Shown piece by piece: positions 1 through 6,360 of a stretch of DNA of 20,880 bases. The DNA is from Microcaldota archaeon. Lineage in GTDB: Archaea > Micrarchaeota > Micrarchaeia > Micrarchaeales > CABMGC01. The notes under the pieces are model-generated. The model was not told the DNA's origin and did not search any database. It saw only the letters and a list, made by a program, of their open reading frames with translations. The stretch spans positions 1-20,880 of the forward strand of contig JAJZEU010000043.1 of the NCBI GenBank assembly GCA_021805625.1, in the 5' to 3' direction. The position numbers and the translations under genes are program-made. The stretch's first letter is position 1, and the number at the start of each line of letters is the position of its first letter.

Positions 1-431
1 GTAACGCCGTTTAGCTTGTATGGCTCGGCTGCACCCGCACAGAAAGAGGCGTTGCCGGTCTTGTTAGCGAAATATAGGAAGCACTCGCTTCCGGTCGTGG
101 CATTTCCAATAGATGAATTGCTGCAGAGCGATGCATTGCCTGTGTGTTCCGCGATGCCCGCATAGCATGATGATGAATAACTGCCCGGCAACTTGCCGCA
201 GAGCGGTGCGTTGTTTGATGAGAAAGCAAGCTGGCTTATGCAGCTGTACTTGTTCTGCTGGAAAAAGAGGCCGTTGCACTGCTGCAGCGGCGAGCCTCTC
301 GGAATCAGCAACGCGGCGATGGCTGCAATGACCAGCACTATGGTCAAAAGCAGATACAGCCTGAAGTGGGGCCACGCTGTGCCTTCGGCTGCGGAGCCCG
401 CATCACTCGCTTTCGAGCTCCTCAGAAGCAT
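1..431 (-). CDS. Membrane-anchored Cys-repeat surface protein, 3' part outside window
   Basis: An open frame of 143 codons starts at the ATG at 431-429 and has no stop before the left edge, so the protein is partial. Residues 1-24 are a short polar N-terminus, about 25-43 form one strongly hydrophobic segment (signal anchor), and the rest looks extracytoplasmic. The outer part has regularly spaced cysteines at 52, 64, 78, 89, 103, 117 and 131, giving three C-x13-C units (64-78, 89-103, 117-131) of pattern C-[IYF]-x3-A-x2-[ST]-x-N-A-[PS]-[LF]-C. It also holds sequons at N99, N105, N110, N123 and N127, which suggests N-glycosylation. The first 29 nt overlap the end of the KaiC-like gene in another frame, so the two are probably translationally coupled. 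The family is not identified; similar Cys-rich repeats occur in surface proteins of small-genome archaea (recollection, not searched). No enzyme motif is visible. Confidence 0.8.
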   Translation of the reverse strand, partial: MLLRSSKASDAGSAAEGTAWPHFRLYLLLTIVLVIAAIAALLIPRGSPLQQCNGLFFQQNKYSCISQLAFSSNNAPLCGKLPGSYSSSCYAGIAEHTGNASLCSNSSIGNATTGSECFLYFANKTGNASFCAGAAEPYKLNGV

Positions 432-1134
432 ACACCTTGAATCCTGAAGGGGTTATTTCGTACGGCGCTGTGGAATTGCTGTGCTTCGATCCGCGCATCT
501 TTATGATTTCCATTGCCGTTATTCTCTTCTCTTCCTCTCCGCTCTGGTACATATTTACTATGCCGTCGAATATGAAGAACTCGGGCTTGAACGTGAGCTT
601 TGACCTTTCGGGGTTTGCTATTTCCGATACAAGCAGAGACGTGACGTTTATTCTCCTGAGATTCGACACAAGCGCAAGCATTGCCCTCCTGTAAGCTATT
701 GGGTTGCTGATTATTATGCTAAGCAGGGATATTGAATCTATTACTATCCTCTTGGCGCCTATGGAGGTAACGAGCGCCTCTATGTCCGATACTACCTTTC
801 CGAATTCGTATGATGAAGGATCTGCACCTTCGTGCAGTCTTGCTGAGGGATCTTCTCCGTCAACCAGTAGCAGTTTTTTTGCTATCAGGTCGTCAATGTC
901 GGTAAATTCCTTGAACGCCTTTTTGGCGTTTTCCACCACGCGTTTTGGATTCTCCTCCAGAGCAAAGAACACGCCTGGTATGCCCATCTTGGCATTCCTG
1001 TATAGGAACTCAAATGAGAGGAGGGTCTTTCCAGCACCAGGACCACCGGCAACTATTGTCTGGTTGCCTTCTGGAATCCCGCCATAGAGCATTGCATCAA
1101 GACCGCTTATGCCGGTTTTGACAGTGTCAGCCAT
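403..1134 (-). CDS. KaiC/RAD55-like single-domain RecA-fold ATPase
   Basis: A 243-residue P-loop ATPase of the archaeal KaiC/RAD55 type. Visible elements, numbered from the chosen start: TGISGLD near 7-13, Walker A GPGAGKT at 31-37, the ALEENP segment at 59-64 where KaiC-type proteins carry catalytic acids, Walker B VIDSIS at 131-136, and a C-terminal IIKMRGSKHS stretch typical of KaiC domains. Only one KaiC domain is present, unlike the duplicated cyanobacterial clock protein, so a clock role should not be assumed; archaeal single-domain members are often signalling or motility-linked ATPases. I chose the ATG at 1134 because GGTGA lies 6 nt upstream and because a longer version starting at 1212 would run into the divergent gene starting at 1196. 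The gene ends inside the start of the Cys-repeat membrane protein, suggesting linked expression and perhaps linked function. Confidence 0.85.
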   Translation of the reverse strand: MADTVKTGISGLDAMLYGGIPEGNQTIVAGGPGAGKTLLSFEFLYRNAKMGIPGVFFALEENPKRVVENAKKAFKEFTDIDDLIAKKLLLVDGEDPSARLHEGADPSSYEFGKVVSDIEALVTSIGAKRIVIDSISLLSIIISNPIAYRRAMLALVSNLRRINVTSLLVSEIANPERSKLTFKPEFFIFDGIVNMYQSGEEEKRITAMEIIKMRGSKHSNSTAPYEITPSGFKVYASEELESE

Positions 1135-1164
1135 AGAATTCACCAATACCATATGCCAGTAAAG

Positions 1165-1173
1165 ATTATTAAA
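1165..1173. promoter_or_regulatory. Shared TATA-like element for divergent genes
   Basis: The AT-rich ATTATTAAA lies about 27 nt upstream of the + strand start at 1196 and about 35 nt upstream of the - strand start at 1134. It could act as a TATA box in both directions, leaderless for the + gene and with a short leader for the KaiC-like gene. Position and composition are the only evidence. Confidence 0.45.
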
Positions 1174-1195
1174 TGTGTGAGGGGAAGAGAACTTT

Positions 1196-1858
1196 ATGGA
1201 GAAGAAATTCATTTACATAGGCATACTCTTGCTGGTGCTTTTCGCTGTGGTTCTCTTCGTGGCAGTGCCCGCAGCCCTTGGCATTTCATTCGGCAGGGTG
1301 AACTTCGCGATAGCCCCTGGCCACGATGCATACACCATGGCATCGGCAAATGCGACGTACTTCAGCGAAGTGGCGTACAACTCGACCGAAAACCTGGATT
1401 TCTATGTGGCAAATGCAACTGCCTTCAATGCACTGCTACCGCATGTTTCGCTCAATGAAAGCCTGATGAATGCGTCGCTGGCGCTTGAAGGCAAAGGCAT
1501 ATTCGAGGTATTAAGCAATTCGCATGTGGGCTCTTTCCCGGCGGCAAACTCAAGCCTGCTGCTCTACTCCAGCTACAACTCCATTTCTGTTATAGCGGAG
1601 CCGTACTACCTTCTCTTCCAGAATACGGCAAATGCGACTGCAAACGTGATCATGGTCGTGTCCCATGCTAGAAACCCGGCATCTGATGTCACGGGCTTTG
1701 CATCGCTTGGCACTGCAATGCTTGTCTTTCTCTTGCTCGGCATAGGCCTTATAGCGTATGGCATCTTCAAGAAGCCGAAAACACCTGAGAAGGACGTGGT
1801 AAGCAAGGACGAGGTTGACGCACTCTATAAGAGGATGGACGGAAAGCAGAACAGGTAG
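1196..1858 (+). CDS. Two-TM surface protein with sequon-rich ectodomain
   Basis: A 220-residue protein of unrecognised family. Residues 6-31 are a hydrophobic signal-anchor segment after a Lys-rich MEKK start. Residues about 32-168 form a polar ectodomain rich in Asn, Ala and Ser with many N-x-S/T sequons (NAT, NST, NES, NAS, NSS). Residues about 170-190 form a second TM segment, followed by a short Lys-rich cytoplasmic tail ending near 220. The layout suggests an extracytoplasmic domain held by two membrane spans, with both termini in the cytoplasm. It has no cysteine-rich repeats, unlike the protein at the left edge. It is divergent from the KaiC-like gene, with an AT-rich element 27 nt upstream of the start. 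No catalytic motif is seen; function unknown. Confidence 0.8.
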   Translation: MEKKFIYIGILLLVLFAVVLFVAVPAALGISFGRVNFAIAPGHDAYTMASANATYFSEVAYNSTENLDFYVANATAFNALLPHVSLNESLMNASLALEGKGIFEVLSNSHVGSFPAANSSLLLYSSYNSISVIAEPYYLLFQNTANATANVIMVVSHARNPASDVTGFASLGTAMLVFLLLGIGLIAYGIFKKPKTPEKDVVSKDEVDALYKRMDGKQNR

Positions 1859-1942
1859 GCACGGCTATTGCCGCTTGCAAGAGCGCACTTCAGCCATCAA
1901 GGATACGCAACAACATTTGTCTAACACAGTTACGACAATATG

Positions 1943-1951
1943 TTTTTAAAT
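1943..1951 (+). promoter_or_regulatory. TATA box of the XRE-type regulator gene
   Basis: TTTTTAAAT is centred about 27 nt upstream of the ATG at 1974. This spacing places transcription initiation at or next to the start codon, so the mRNA is probably leaderless; no Shine-Dalgarno-like sequence is present. Confidence 0.6.
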
Positions 1952-1973
1952 GTGACATGGCAAATGCATAAGC

Positions 1974-2669
1974 ATGGACAGCCTACAGGAGAAGATAGCC
2001 GGCGAGATTGCACTATCGGAGAGCCCGGGCAGTACAATGAAAAAGTGGAGGGAGCTCTTCGGAATCTCCCAGGTAGAGCTCTCGAAGTACCTCAAGATCT
2101 CAACATCTACGATAAGCGACTACGAAGGCAACAGGAGGATGAGCCCGGGTGTGGGTGTAGTAAAGAGGTTCACGAATGCGCTCTTCGAGCTCGACAGCCA
2201 GCGCGGAGGAGAGGTGGTGAGGAATTTGGAGAAGTTCAATTCCGTCAAGGGCAAGGAGGAAGAACCCTTCTACACGCTCAAGGACTTTTCCGCACCGATA
2301 AGCGGCGTCGACTTTGCAAGAATGATCGATGCCAAGATAGTGGTCAATCCGAACTACCTTGACACTATGAAGCTCTTCGGCTACACGCTTCTTGACAGCC
2401 TGAAAGTCATACTAGAAATATCGCCCAGCGAGTATCCGAAGCTTTTCGGCACCACGAATGAAAGGGCCTTCGTCTTCGACCAAGTCAGCACGGGCAGGTC
2501 GCCGATGGTGGTCATAAGGGTGGCGCCTATAAAGCCAAGGATCGTTGTCATAAGGGGCGTAGAGAACATAGACAAGCTAGCCATAAAGATAGCCCAGATA
2601 GAGAAAATACCCCTGCTGACCACGAAGATAGAGATAGAAGACCTGAAGGCCAGGCTGGATCACATATAA
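1974..2669 (+). CDS. XRE-family HTH transcriptional regulator (COG1709-like)
   Basis: A 231-residue predicted DNA-binding regulator. Residues about 22-60 form an XRE-type helix-turn-helix: WRELFGISQVELSKYL followed by STSTISDYEGNRR, the usual scaffold and recognition helices. Residues about 105-231 form an alpha/beta domain with repeated Val/Ile strands (VVIRVAPIKP, IVVIRGV) and an amphipathic C-terminal helix. This architecture matches archaeal predicted regulators of the COG1709 type, whose targets and ligands are not known to me. Of 13 arginines 12 use AGG or AGA, the resident codon habit of this genome and a reference for the foreign gene downstream. The gene appears monocistronic, with its own TATA box and a 193-nt gap to the next large ORF. 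Confidence 0.82.
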   Translation: MDSLQEKIAGEIALSESPGSTMKKWRELFGISQVELSKYLKISTSTISDYEGNRRMSPGVGVVKRFTNALFELDSQRGGEVVRNLEKFNSVKGKEEEPFYTLKDFSAPISGVDFARMIDAKIVVNPNYLDTMKLFGYTLLDSLKVILEISPSEYPKLFGTTNERAFVFDQVSTGRSPMVVIRVAPIKPRIVVIRGVENIDKLAIKIAQIEKIPLLTTKIEIEDLKARLDHI

Positions 2670-2762
2670 ATTAACTCTGTGGTATATGCAGAAGCACGTG
2701 AGAGAGGGAAAGAGGATTAAGGTTTATGGGAAGGTTATGGGTAAAATCAAGTAGTGTTGTTT

Positions 2763-2834
2763 ATGGTAAAAAGAAAAGCGGCATCTAAAATTAATGTCAA
2801 AACAATAGCCATTATTGCAATAATAGCAAGATAA
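2763..2834 (+). pseudogene. Truncated N-terminal signal-anchor ORF
   Basis: ATG at 2763 opens a 23-codon frame: a basic start (MVKRKAASK) followed by an Ile/Ala-rich hydrophobic stretch (TIAIIAIIA), ending at TAA 2832-2834. It looks like the first residues of a secreted or membrane protein cut off in mid signal-anchor. The truncation lies about 30 nt before a gene of foreign codon usage, so this may be the left breakpoint of an insertion. It could equally be chance AT-rich sequence; no family match is possible at this length. Confidence 0.3.
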
Positions 2835-2863
2835 CTACCATAAGAAGACGGGATGGTTGGGCT

Positions 2864-4297
2864 ATGCGTACCACTAACGAACAGGAACATAATCCTGAAG
2901 GCATCCTTGGCCTGCCGTGGAATCGAGTGATCGTATACTTGATCATATGGCTGGGCCTCTTTGCTTTAGGTGGATTGTTTGTACAAAATCCAGCCTGGAT
3001 CGAACCAAGCGCAGCAGTAGAGCCGATCCTTAGTAATGCGATGTACTTCCATGGGCTGCTCGTTGGCCTCGCCGCATTGGTCTGCCTTGTGGCTGCGCAA
3101 GCGCTCGGCGTACATTCTATTAAGGTGAAACGATTTCTTACATGGTCTGTCGTGGGAGCTACCGTGCTTGCTTGTATCGGCGGTATCTTTGACCGTGGAG
3201 GTCCAACCAACCCGTTCTGGGTGATTCTCCACATCGGAGGTTTCTTCCTATTAGATGCAACGTTCATAGTCCTAGCTGTAGGGCTTATCGGTAATTTGAA
3301 CAGCGATCACGATCGCGAAAAACGGTTACCTCTTTGGTCAGCTATTTTAACAACCATATCACTCGAGTTAGCTGCCTTGATGGGCCATCTTGCGGGGTGG
3401 ATTATCGAATTCGGCAATTATCCTACCATACTCGGCGGCTGGGCCGAGTTTGTCGGGGAAAACCTGTCAACCTTCCAGGCCAACCTGGTAACATCGCATT
3501 CCCATGAAATTGTCATAGCGCTTCTTGCTCTCCTTGCGATTTCTGCCGCTTGGCGCTTTGGTTATGCAAAACTGAAGGGGACCTCACGCACTCTTAGCCG
3601 CATCGGGATGTTGCTAGTCACAGGGGGCGTTGTAATCATGACGGTGATTTATGTGGTAGGTGGCCTTACCTCTCTTGAGCCTCCTACGTTGTTCGTGTTC
3701 GGTTCAGGAGGCGTTAATGGCATTGCGGGCGATGACCTAGTGACAGGTGTTGGCGTGATGTTAGGTGGCCTCCTCCTTCTGGCGTCTACCATAGCGGCAT
3801 GGCCGCGACGCTCTACGATGGGCAAAATTGCAAGCAAGAAGGAAAGCGGCAGCCGGCCTGCTCTCCTCTTCGTGGTATGGGCGTGGCTAGTCATTGTCAT
3901 CGCTGTTGTTGGCGCAGGATACTACATTGAGCTCAACGAGACCTTCTTTGGTGCGGGTAACACTGGTGCGCCGGGAGCTTTGTCAGATGCTGTGTTCACA
4001 TTCGTACACCAGGATTTCGCATTTTTCCTCATTCCATCACTTATAACGCTCCTACTGCTAGCGGATCTTACGCTTGATCGGGGGGTTGTTCAGGCGGTGG
4101 CACGTTGGTTTGGCATTGGCACAGCTGTAAGTTTGATTGGGATGTTTGTGTACGTCTTCGTACTACCTAATCAGATCCACGGTCCTGGGTATCTTATTAT
4201 GATGCTTGGCTTTGCAGTTATCAGTGTTGGAATCATAAAGCTCCTCATTGCGCTTTGGAGAGTCTCGAGTACTAGAAGGGATATAAAAAGCACCTGA
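2864..4297 (+). CDS. Probable 12-TM membrane protein with intramembrane histidines, likely acquired
   Basis: A 477-residue polytopic membrane protein with about 12 hydrophobic segments (near 22-40, 60-80, 91-109, 118-143, 158-182, 212-234, 247-267, 291-313, 334-354, 377-401, 412-433, 438-464). Histidines in or at the ends of segments (H63, H123, H175, H212, H214, H382, H439) could bind heme or metal. The span count and the histidine in TM2 recall heme-copper-oxidase subunit I, but the adjacent HH pair and H-x-H in TM10 of that family are absent, so I do not assign it. Fourteen of 17 arginines use CGN codons, opposite to the resident genes, indicating horizontal acquisition. It lies next to transposase remnants. 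A few ATA codons and AGA/AGG near the 3' end may be amelioration. Function unknown. Confidence 0.75.
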   Translation: MRTTNEQEHNPEGILGLPWNRVIVYLIIWLGLFALGGLFVQNPAWIEPSAAVEPILSNAMYFHGLLVGLAALVCLVAAQALGVHSIKVKRFLTWSVVGATVLACIGGIFDRGGPTNPFWVILHIGGFFLLDATFIVLAVGLIGNLNSDHDREKRLPLWSAILTTISLELAALMGHLAGWIIEFGNYPTILGGWAEFVGENLSTFQANLVTSHSHEIVIALLALLAISAAWRFGYAKLKGTSRTLSRIGMLLVTGGVVIMTVIYVVGGLTSLEPPTLFVFGSGGVNGIAGDDLVTGVGVMLGGLLLLASTIAAWPRRSTMGKIASKKESGSRPALLFVVWAWLVIVIAVVGAGYYIELNETFFGAGNTGAPGALSDAVFTFVHQDFAFFLIPSLITLLLLADLTLDRGVVQAVARWFGIGTAVSLIGMFVYVFVLPNQIHGPGYLIMMLGFAVISVGIIKLLIALWRVSSTRRDIKST

Positions 4298-4300
4298 CCT

Positions 4301-4510
4301 ATGGCAATGATTGTGATGCCGCATCACATTCCGAATGGCTTGTTCAACGTTTTTGTCAGCAATGGGCATATGACTTCTGAAGCGATATGCAAGATGAAAG
4401 GGCTTATCGATGCGGCAGTAGTAGATCTCAAAGGCAGCGGAAGAGTTGGAATGCCCAAAAAATCAAGGGAGGACACTGGTTTATACCTTTCTCATCAAAT
4501 CTCATTATAG
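4301..4510 (+). pseudogene. Fragment of an AmrS/PflA-like radical SAM enzyme
   Basis: An open stretch of 69 codons. Residues 13-45 (about 4337-4435) read GLFNVFVSNGHMTSEAI and then LIDAAVVDLKG, the central strand-loop-strand of the PflA-like radical SAM family (COG1180, including the AmmeMemoRadiSam radical SAM enzyme), where G-L-x-N-V-F-V-T/S-N-G-Y-M-T and D-A-x-x-x-D-L-K-G are recurrent (from recall). The N-terminal CxxxCxxC cluster motif and the C-terminal half are missing: the residues before and after have no family likeness and the frame ends soon after. It is therefore a relic, not an active enzyme. It begins 4 nt after the acquired membrane gene and its 3' end abuts a transposase-like remnant on the other strand, consistent with a scrap-rich island. 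Confidence 0.6.
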
Positions 4511-4770
4511 TTTGTGAGTCTGGTTATGTTTCTTCCCATAGGTTTTTTTGAAATGTCGGCCAATAAATCATTCATTTTCTTGTTGTATTTCACTTGCAAT
4601 GCTTCAGAAGGGCCTCTCTTCGCTTTCTCAACTTTTGCATGATGGAATAGGCGAAGTAGTTTATTTACGTGACGTTTGTATAACCTATAGCTCTCATCTT
4701 CGCCGAATTGATATGGTGGTTTCTTTGCCTTCCTTGTAAGATGTGTCCAGCATCTTTGATGTTCGCATTT

Positions 4771-4797
4771 TATAGCTTCCCTTGAAAGTTTTACAAC
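4771..4797 (+). repeat. Left terminal inverted repeat of the IS630 element
   Basis: It shares the blocks TATAGC, CCCT, AAAGT and TACAAC, each separated by two unmatched bases, with the reverse complement of 5895-5921. The transposase stop codon (4791-4793) is inside it. Confidence 0.8.
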
Positions 4798-5831
4798 ACT
4801 TTCGGTGCAGAAAGCAGCGCCTCTATCGGCAACAATGTTGCAGTATTCCTGACCGTTTCTGCGCTCAACTCCTTCACGAAACGATTGATTGCAAACCCTA
4901 TCTGTTTGATGCTCTTGAAATTGTGGTTGTTCAGCAGTTTCTCCCGTAAAACATTGTGTACATACTCCTCTGGGTTGAGGTCAGGAGAATACGGCGGCAT
5001 GAAAAGGAGTTTCATATTGTCCCTTTCGTTGAAAAACCGGTCAACTCTCCAACTGTGATGAACCGCACTATTGTCCATTATTACCAGCATTTTGTCGTCA
5101 GGATAACGCTGTTCAATTTTATGTAGAAGGTACAAGAATGACTGTGCCTTCGCAGATTTTCTAACAGTTTCAACTATTGTACCTTCGGATACTTCGACTG
5201 CGCCGAAGTAGTTTGCCTTCTCTACATGATTCTGAGGAGCGTCTACAACTAGCCTCTGATCATACGTCCATCCATACCCATTCCGTGCAGATGTTGACAC
5301 GGACATTTCGTCGAGAAATAGTATTTTCGTGAAAGCGCCATTCTTAAGGAGAAACAGGAAATTTTGAGCAAATTCGATTTGTCTCTTTTGGTCTCCTTCT
5401 TTGTATCGAAGTTGTGCTTTTACGTAGTGTGCACCAGTATCGATAAGATGAACTCTGAACGTTTCTTCGTCAATGAATTTGTCCTTGTATTTCATGAAAT
5501 AGATTTGAAGTTCTCTTGTAGTATATGAAGACGCGTTTATTCCATACTTCTTTGGGTCATTTTCATCAAGGATACGGCGTATATCCTTCTCATCCTCCTT
5601 CGTGATAGACGACGGTCGGCCGCTTCGGGGTTTATCGACAACATTCTTCTCTACCGCCCACTTTTTTATCCAGTCGTAGACTGTGGATTCTTCCACATCT
5701 ACTATGTCCGCAACAGTCCTGACGTCTTTTCCTCTACTTACTGCATAGAGCGCCTCATACCGTATCTTCTCCTTTGCATCTTTGCAGTTTTTGTACAGGT
5801 CGCCAAGAGTGTTGGAGTCGCTTTCCAACAT
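4791..5831 (-). CDS. IS630-family DDE transposase
   Basis: A full-length transposase of 346 residues from the ATG at 5831; an upstream in-frame TTG at 5867 would add 12 residues. The N-terminal third holds two helix-turn-helix regions (TVADIVDVEESTVYDWIKKW, then the GRPSSIT linker and a second winged domain). The catalytic core has D174 (ILFLDEMS), D253 (MLVIMDNSAVHH) and E289 (YSPDLNPEEYV), giving the DD35E spacing of the IS630/Tc1-mariner group, so the active site is intact. It would bind the 27-bp terminal repeats and move the element by cut-and-paste into TA dinucleotides. A TATA-like CTATAAA lies near 5879-5885. The stop codon falls inside the left inverted repeat, as happens in compact insertion sequences. 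No frameshift or internal stop is seen. Confidence 0.9.
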   Translation of the reverse strand: MLESDSNTLGDLYKNCKDAKEKIRYEALYAVSRGKDVRTVADIVDVEESTVYDWIKKWAVEKNVVDKPRSGRPSSITKEDEKDIRRILDENDPKKYGINASSYTTRELQIYFMKYKDKFIDEETFRVHLIDTGAHYVKAQLRYKEGDQKRQIEFAQNFLFLLKNGAFTKILFLDEMSVSTSARNGYGWTYDQRLVVDAPQNHVEKANYFGAVEVSEGTIVETVRKSAKAQSFLYLLHKIEQRYPDDKMLVIMDNSAVHHSWRVDRFFNERDNMKLLFMPPYSPDLNPEEYVHNVLREKLLNNHNFKSIKQIGFAINRFVKELSAETVRNTATLLPIEALLSAPKVL

Positions 5832-5894
5832 GGTCGTCTTTTGTATTTGGATGGAAATCGATAACAACTTTACGGAATGTTTATAGTAGTGGAA

Positions 5895-5921
5895 GTTGTA
5901 TTACTTTTTAGGGTTGCTATA
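5895..5921 (-). repeat. Right terminal inverted repeat of the IS630 element
   Basis: The reverse complement starts TATAGCAACCCT and ends AATACAAC, matching the left end at 21 of 27 positions with the mismatches in three pairs. The outermost TATA (5918-5921) mirrors 4771-4774. Confidence 0.8.
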
Positions 5922-6037
5922 GTTGTAATGCCAGTGAGCTTAATGCATTCCTCAACGTTGGAGACGTCGATTTTCGGCGCGGTTCCTTTTGCTCTTGTTT
6001 CAAGTGCCATTCTACCACAGCATGATTGCGTCTTGGC

Positions 6038-6048
6038 TCATATAAAAA
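6038..6048 (-). promoter_or_regulatory. TATA box upstream of the interrupted transposase-like gene
   Basis: On the minus strand TTTTTATATGA sits about 33 nt before the ATG at 6010, the usual distance for an archaeal promoter with a leader of a few nucleotides. It supports 6010 as the original start. A second TTATAA sits near 6074. Confidence 0.45.
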
Positions 6049-6149
6049 GGTTGTCTTTAGGCGTGCGGAAGGCTTATAAAGGGTCATTCTAGGAGCTTCT
6101 TCCTCGTATCTTTGTTCACTCTGAATTTCTTGCCTTATCATCCTCGCAG

Positions 6150-6222
6150 TGCGAGTGCCGGGATTTGAACCCGGGCCATTGCCTTGGGAAGGCAAGATCC
6201 TGCCAGGCTAGACAACACTCGC
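6150..6222 (-). tRNA. tRNA-Gly (anticodon CCC)
   Basis: A 73-nt cloverleaf without intron. The acceptor GCGAGTG pairs with CACTCGC, the discriminator is A and CCA is not encoded. The anticodon stem TTGCC/GGCAA holds the loop TTCCCAA, giving anticodon CCC for GGG codons. The T arm CCGGG-TTCAAAT-CCCGG is canonical. The D stem GTCT/GGAT relies on G-U pairs. It lies 138 nt downstream of the PAC2 gene on the same strand, with a TATA-like TATTTAG on its 5' side near 6280. Confidence 0.95.
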
Positions 6223-6360
6223 ATGTTGAATGGCATTCGCAGATGAGGCTGTATGCGCAACATATGGCAGAAAAAAGCTAAATACAAAGGTTTTGCGGTC
6301 AGCGGGGTTTAGGATTGCAATTTTGCATATGTCATAGCCGCTATGCAGCTCAGGAAACCA

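Larger units (their letters stand above)
4771..5921 (-). mobile_element. Complete IS630-family insertion sequence
   Basis: An element of about 1.15 kb bounded by imperfect 27-bp terminal inverted repeats (21 of 27 matching), with TATA at each outer end, enclosing a single intact DDE transposase gene whose stop codon lies inside the left repeat. IS630/Tc1-mariner elements insert at TA and duplicate it, which agrees with the TATA at both ends. No other cargo is present. It seems structurally complete and possibly still mobile. Confidence 0.85.
4495..6010 (-). pseudogene. Transposase-like gene interrupted by the IS630 element
   Basis: The 3' part (4770 down to the stop at 4497-4495) contains CEHQRCWTHLTRKAKK followed by a Lys/Arg-rich helical region and ends at LTNYNEI. 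The H-x-x-C-W-x-H-L-x-R pattern is typical of IS66-like/MULE-type DDE transposases, and the catalytic parts are missing. The 5' part (6010 down to 5922) starts with MALETRAKG behind a TATA box. Joining the two parts over one copy of the TATA found at both element ends gives a continuous 122-codon frame reading GITTIKCEHQRC across the joint. So the IS entered an already short but open transposase-like gene. The family assignment rests on one motif only; the N-terminal 30 residues are not recognisable, and the frame match has a one-in-three chance of being luck. Confidence 0.5.

Noticed and set aside
403..1134. Circadian clock KaiC
   Set aside because: Only one RecA-like domain and no KaiA/KaiB neighbours; archaeal single-domain homologs have other roles.
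1135..1212. Longer N-terminus for the KaiC-like protein
   Set aside because: It would overlap the divergent gene starting at 1196, and GGTGA sits just before the ATG at 1134.
2720..2768. Repeated TTATGG motif
   Set aside because: Three short imperfect copies in an AT-rich gap; spacing irregular, no sign of an operator or CRISPR.
2864..4297. Calling this gene heme-copper oxidase subunit I
   Set aside because: It has 12 spans and a TM2 histidine, but the conserved HH pair and H-x-H of that family are not present.
6050..6090. + strand promoter (TTATAAA) reading into the tRNA-Gly region
   Set aside because: TTATAA is self-complementary, and no + strand gene follows; only antisense of the tRNA lies downstream.
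5917..6195. 92-residue minus-strand ORF over the tRNA-Gly region
   Set aside because: It runs through the tRNA-Gly gene and the right IS end, has no family likeness, and its lower part overlaps the better supported frame starting at 6010.
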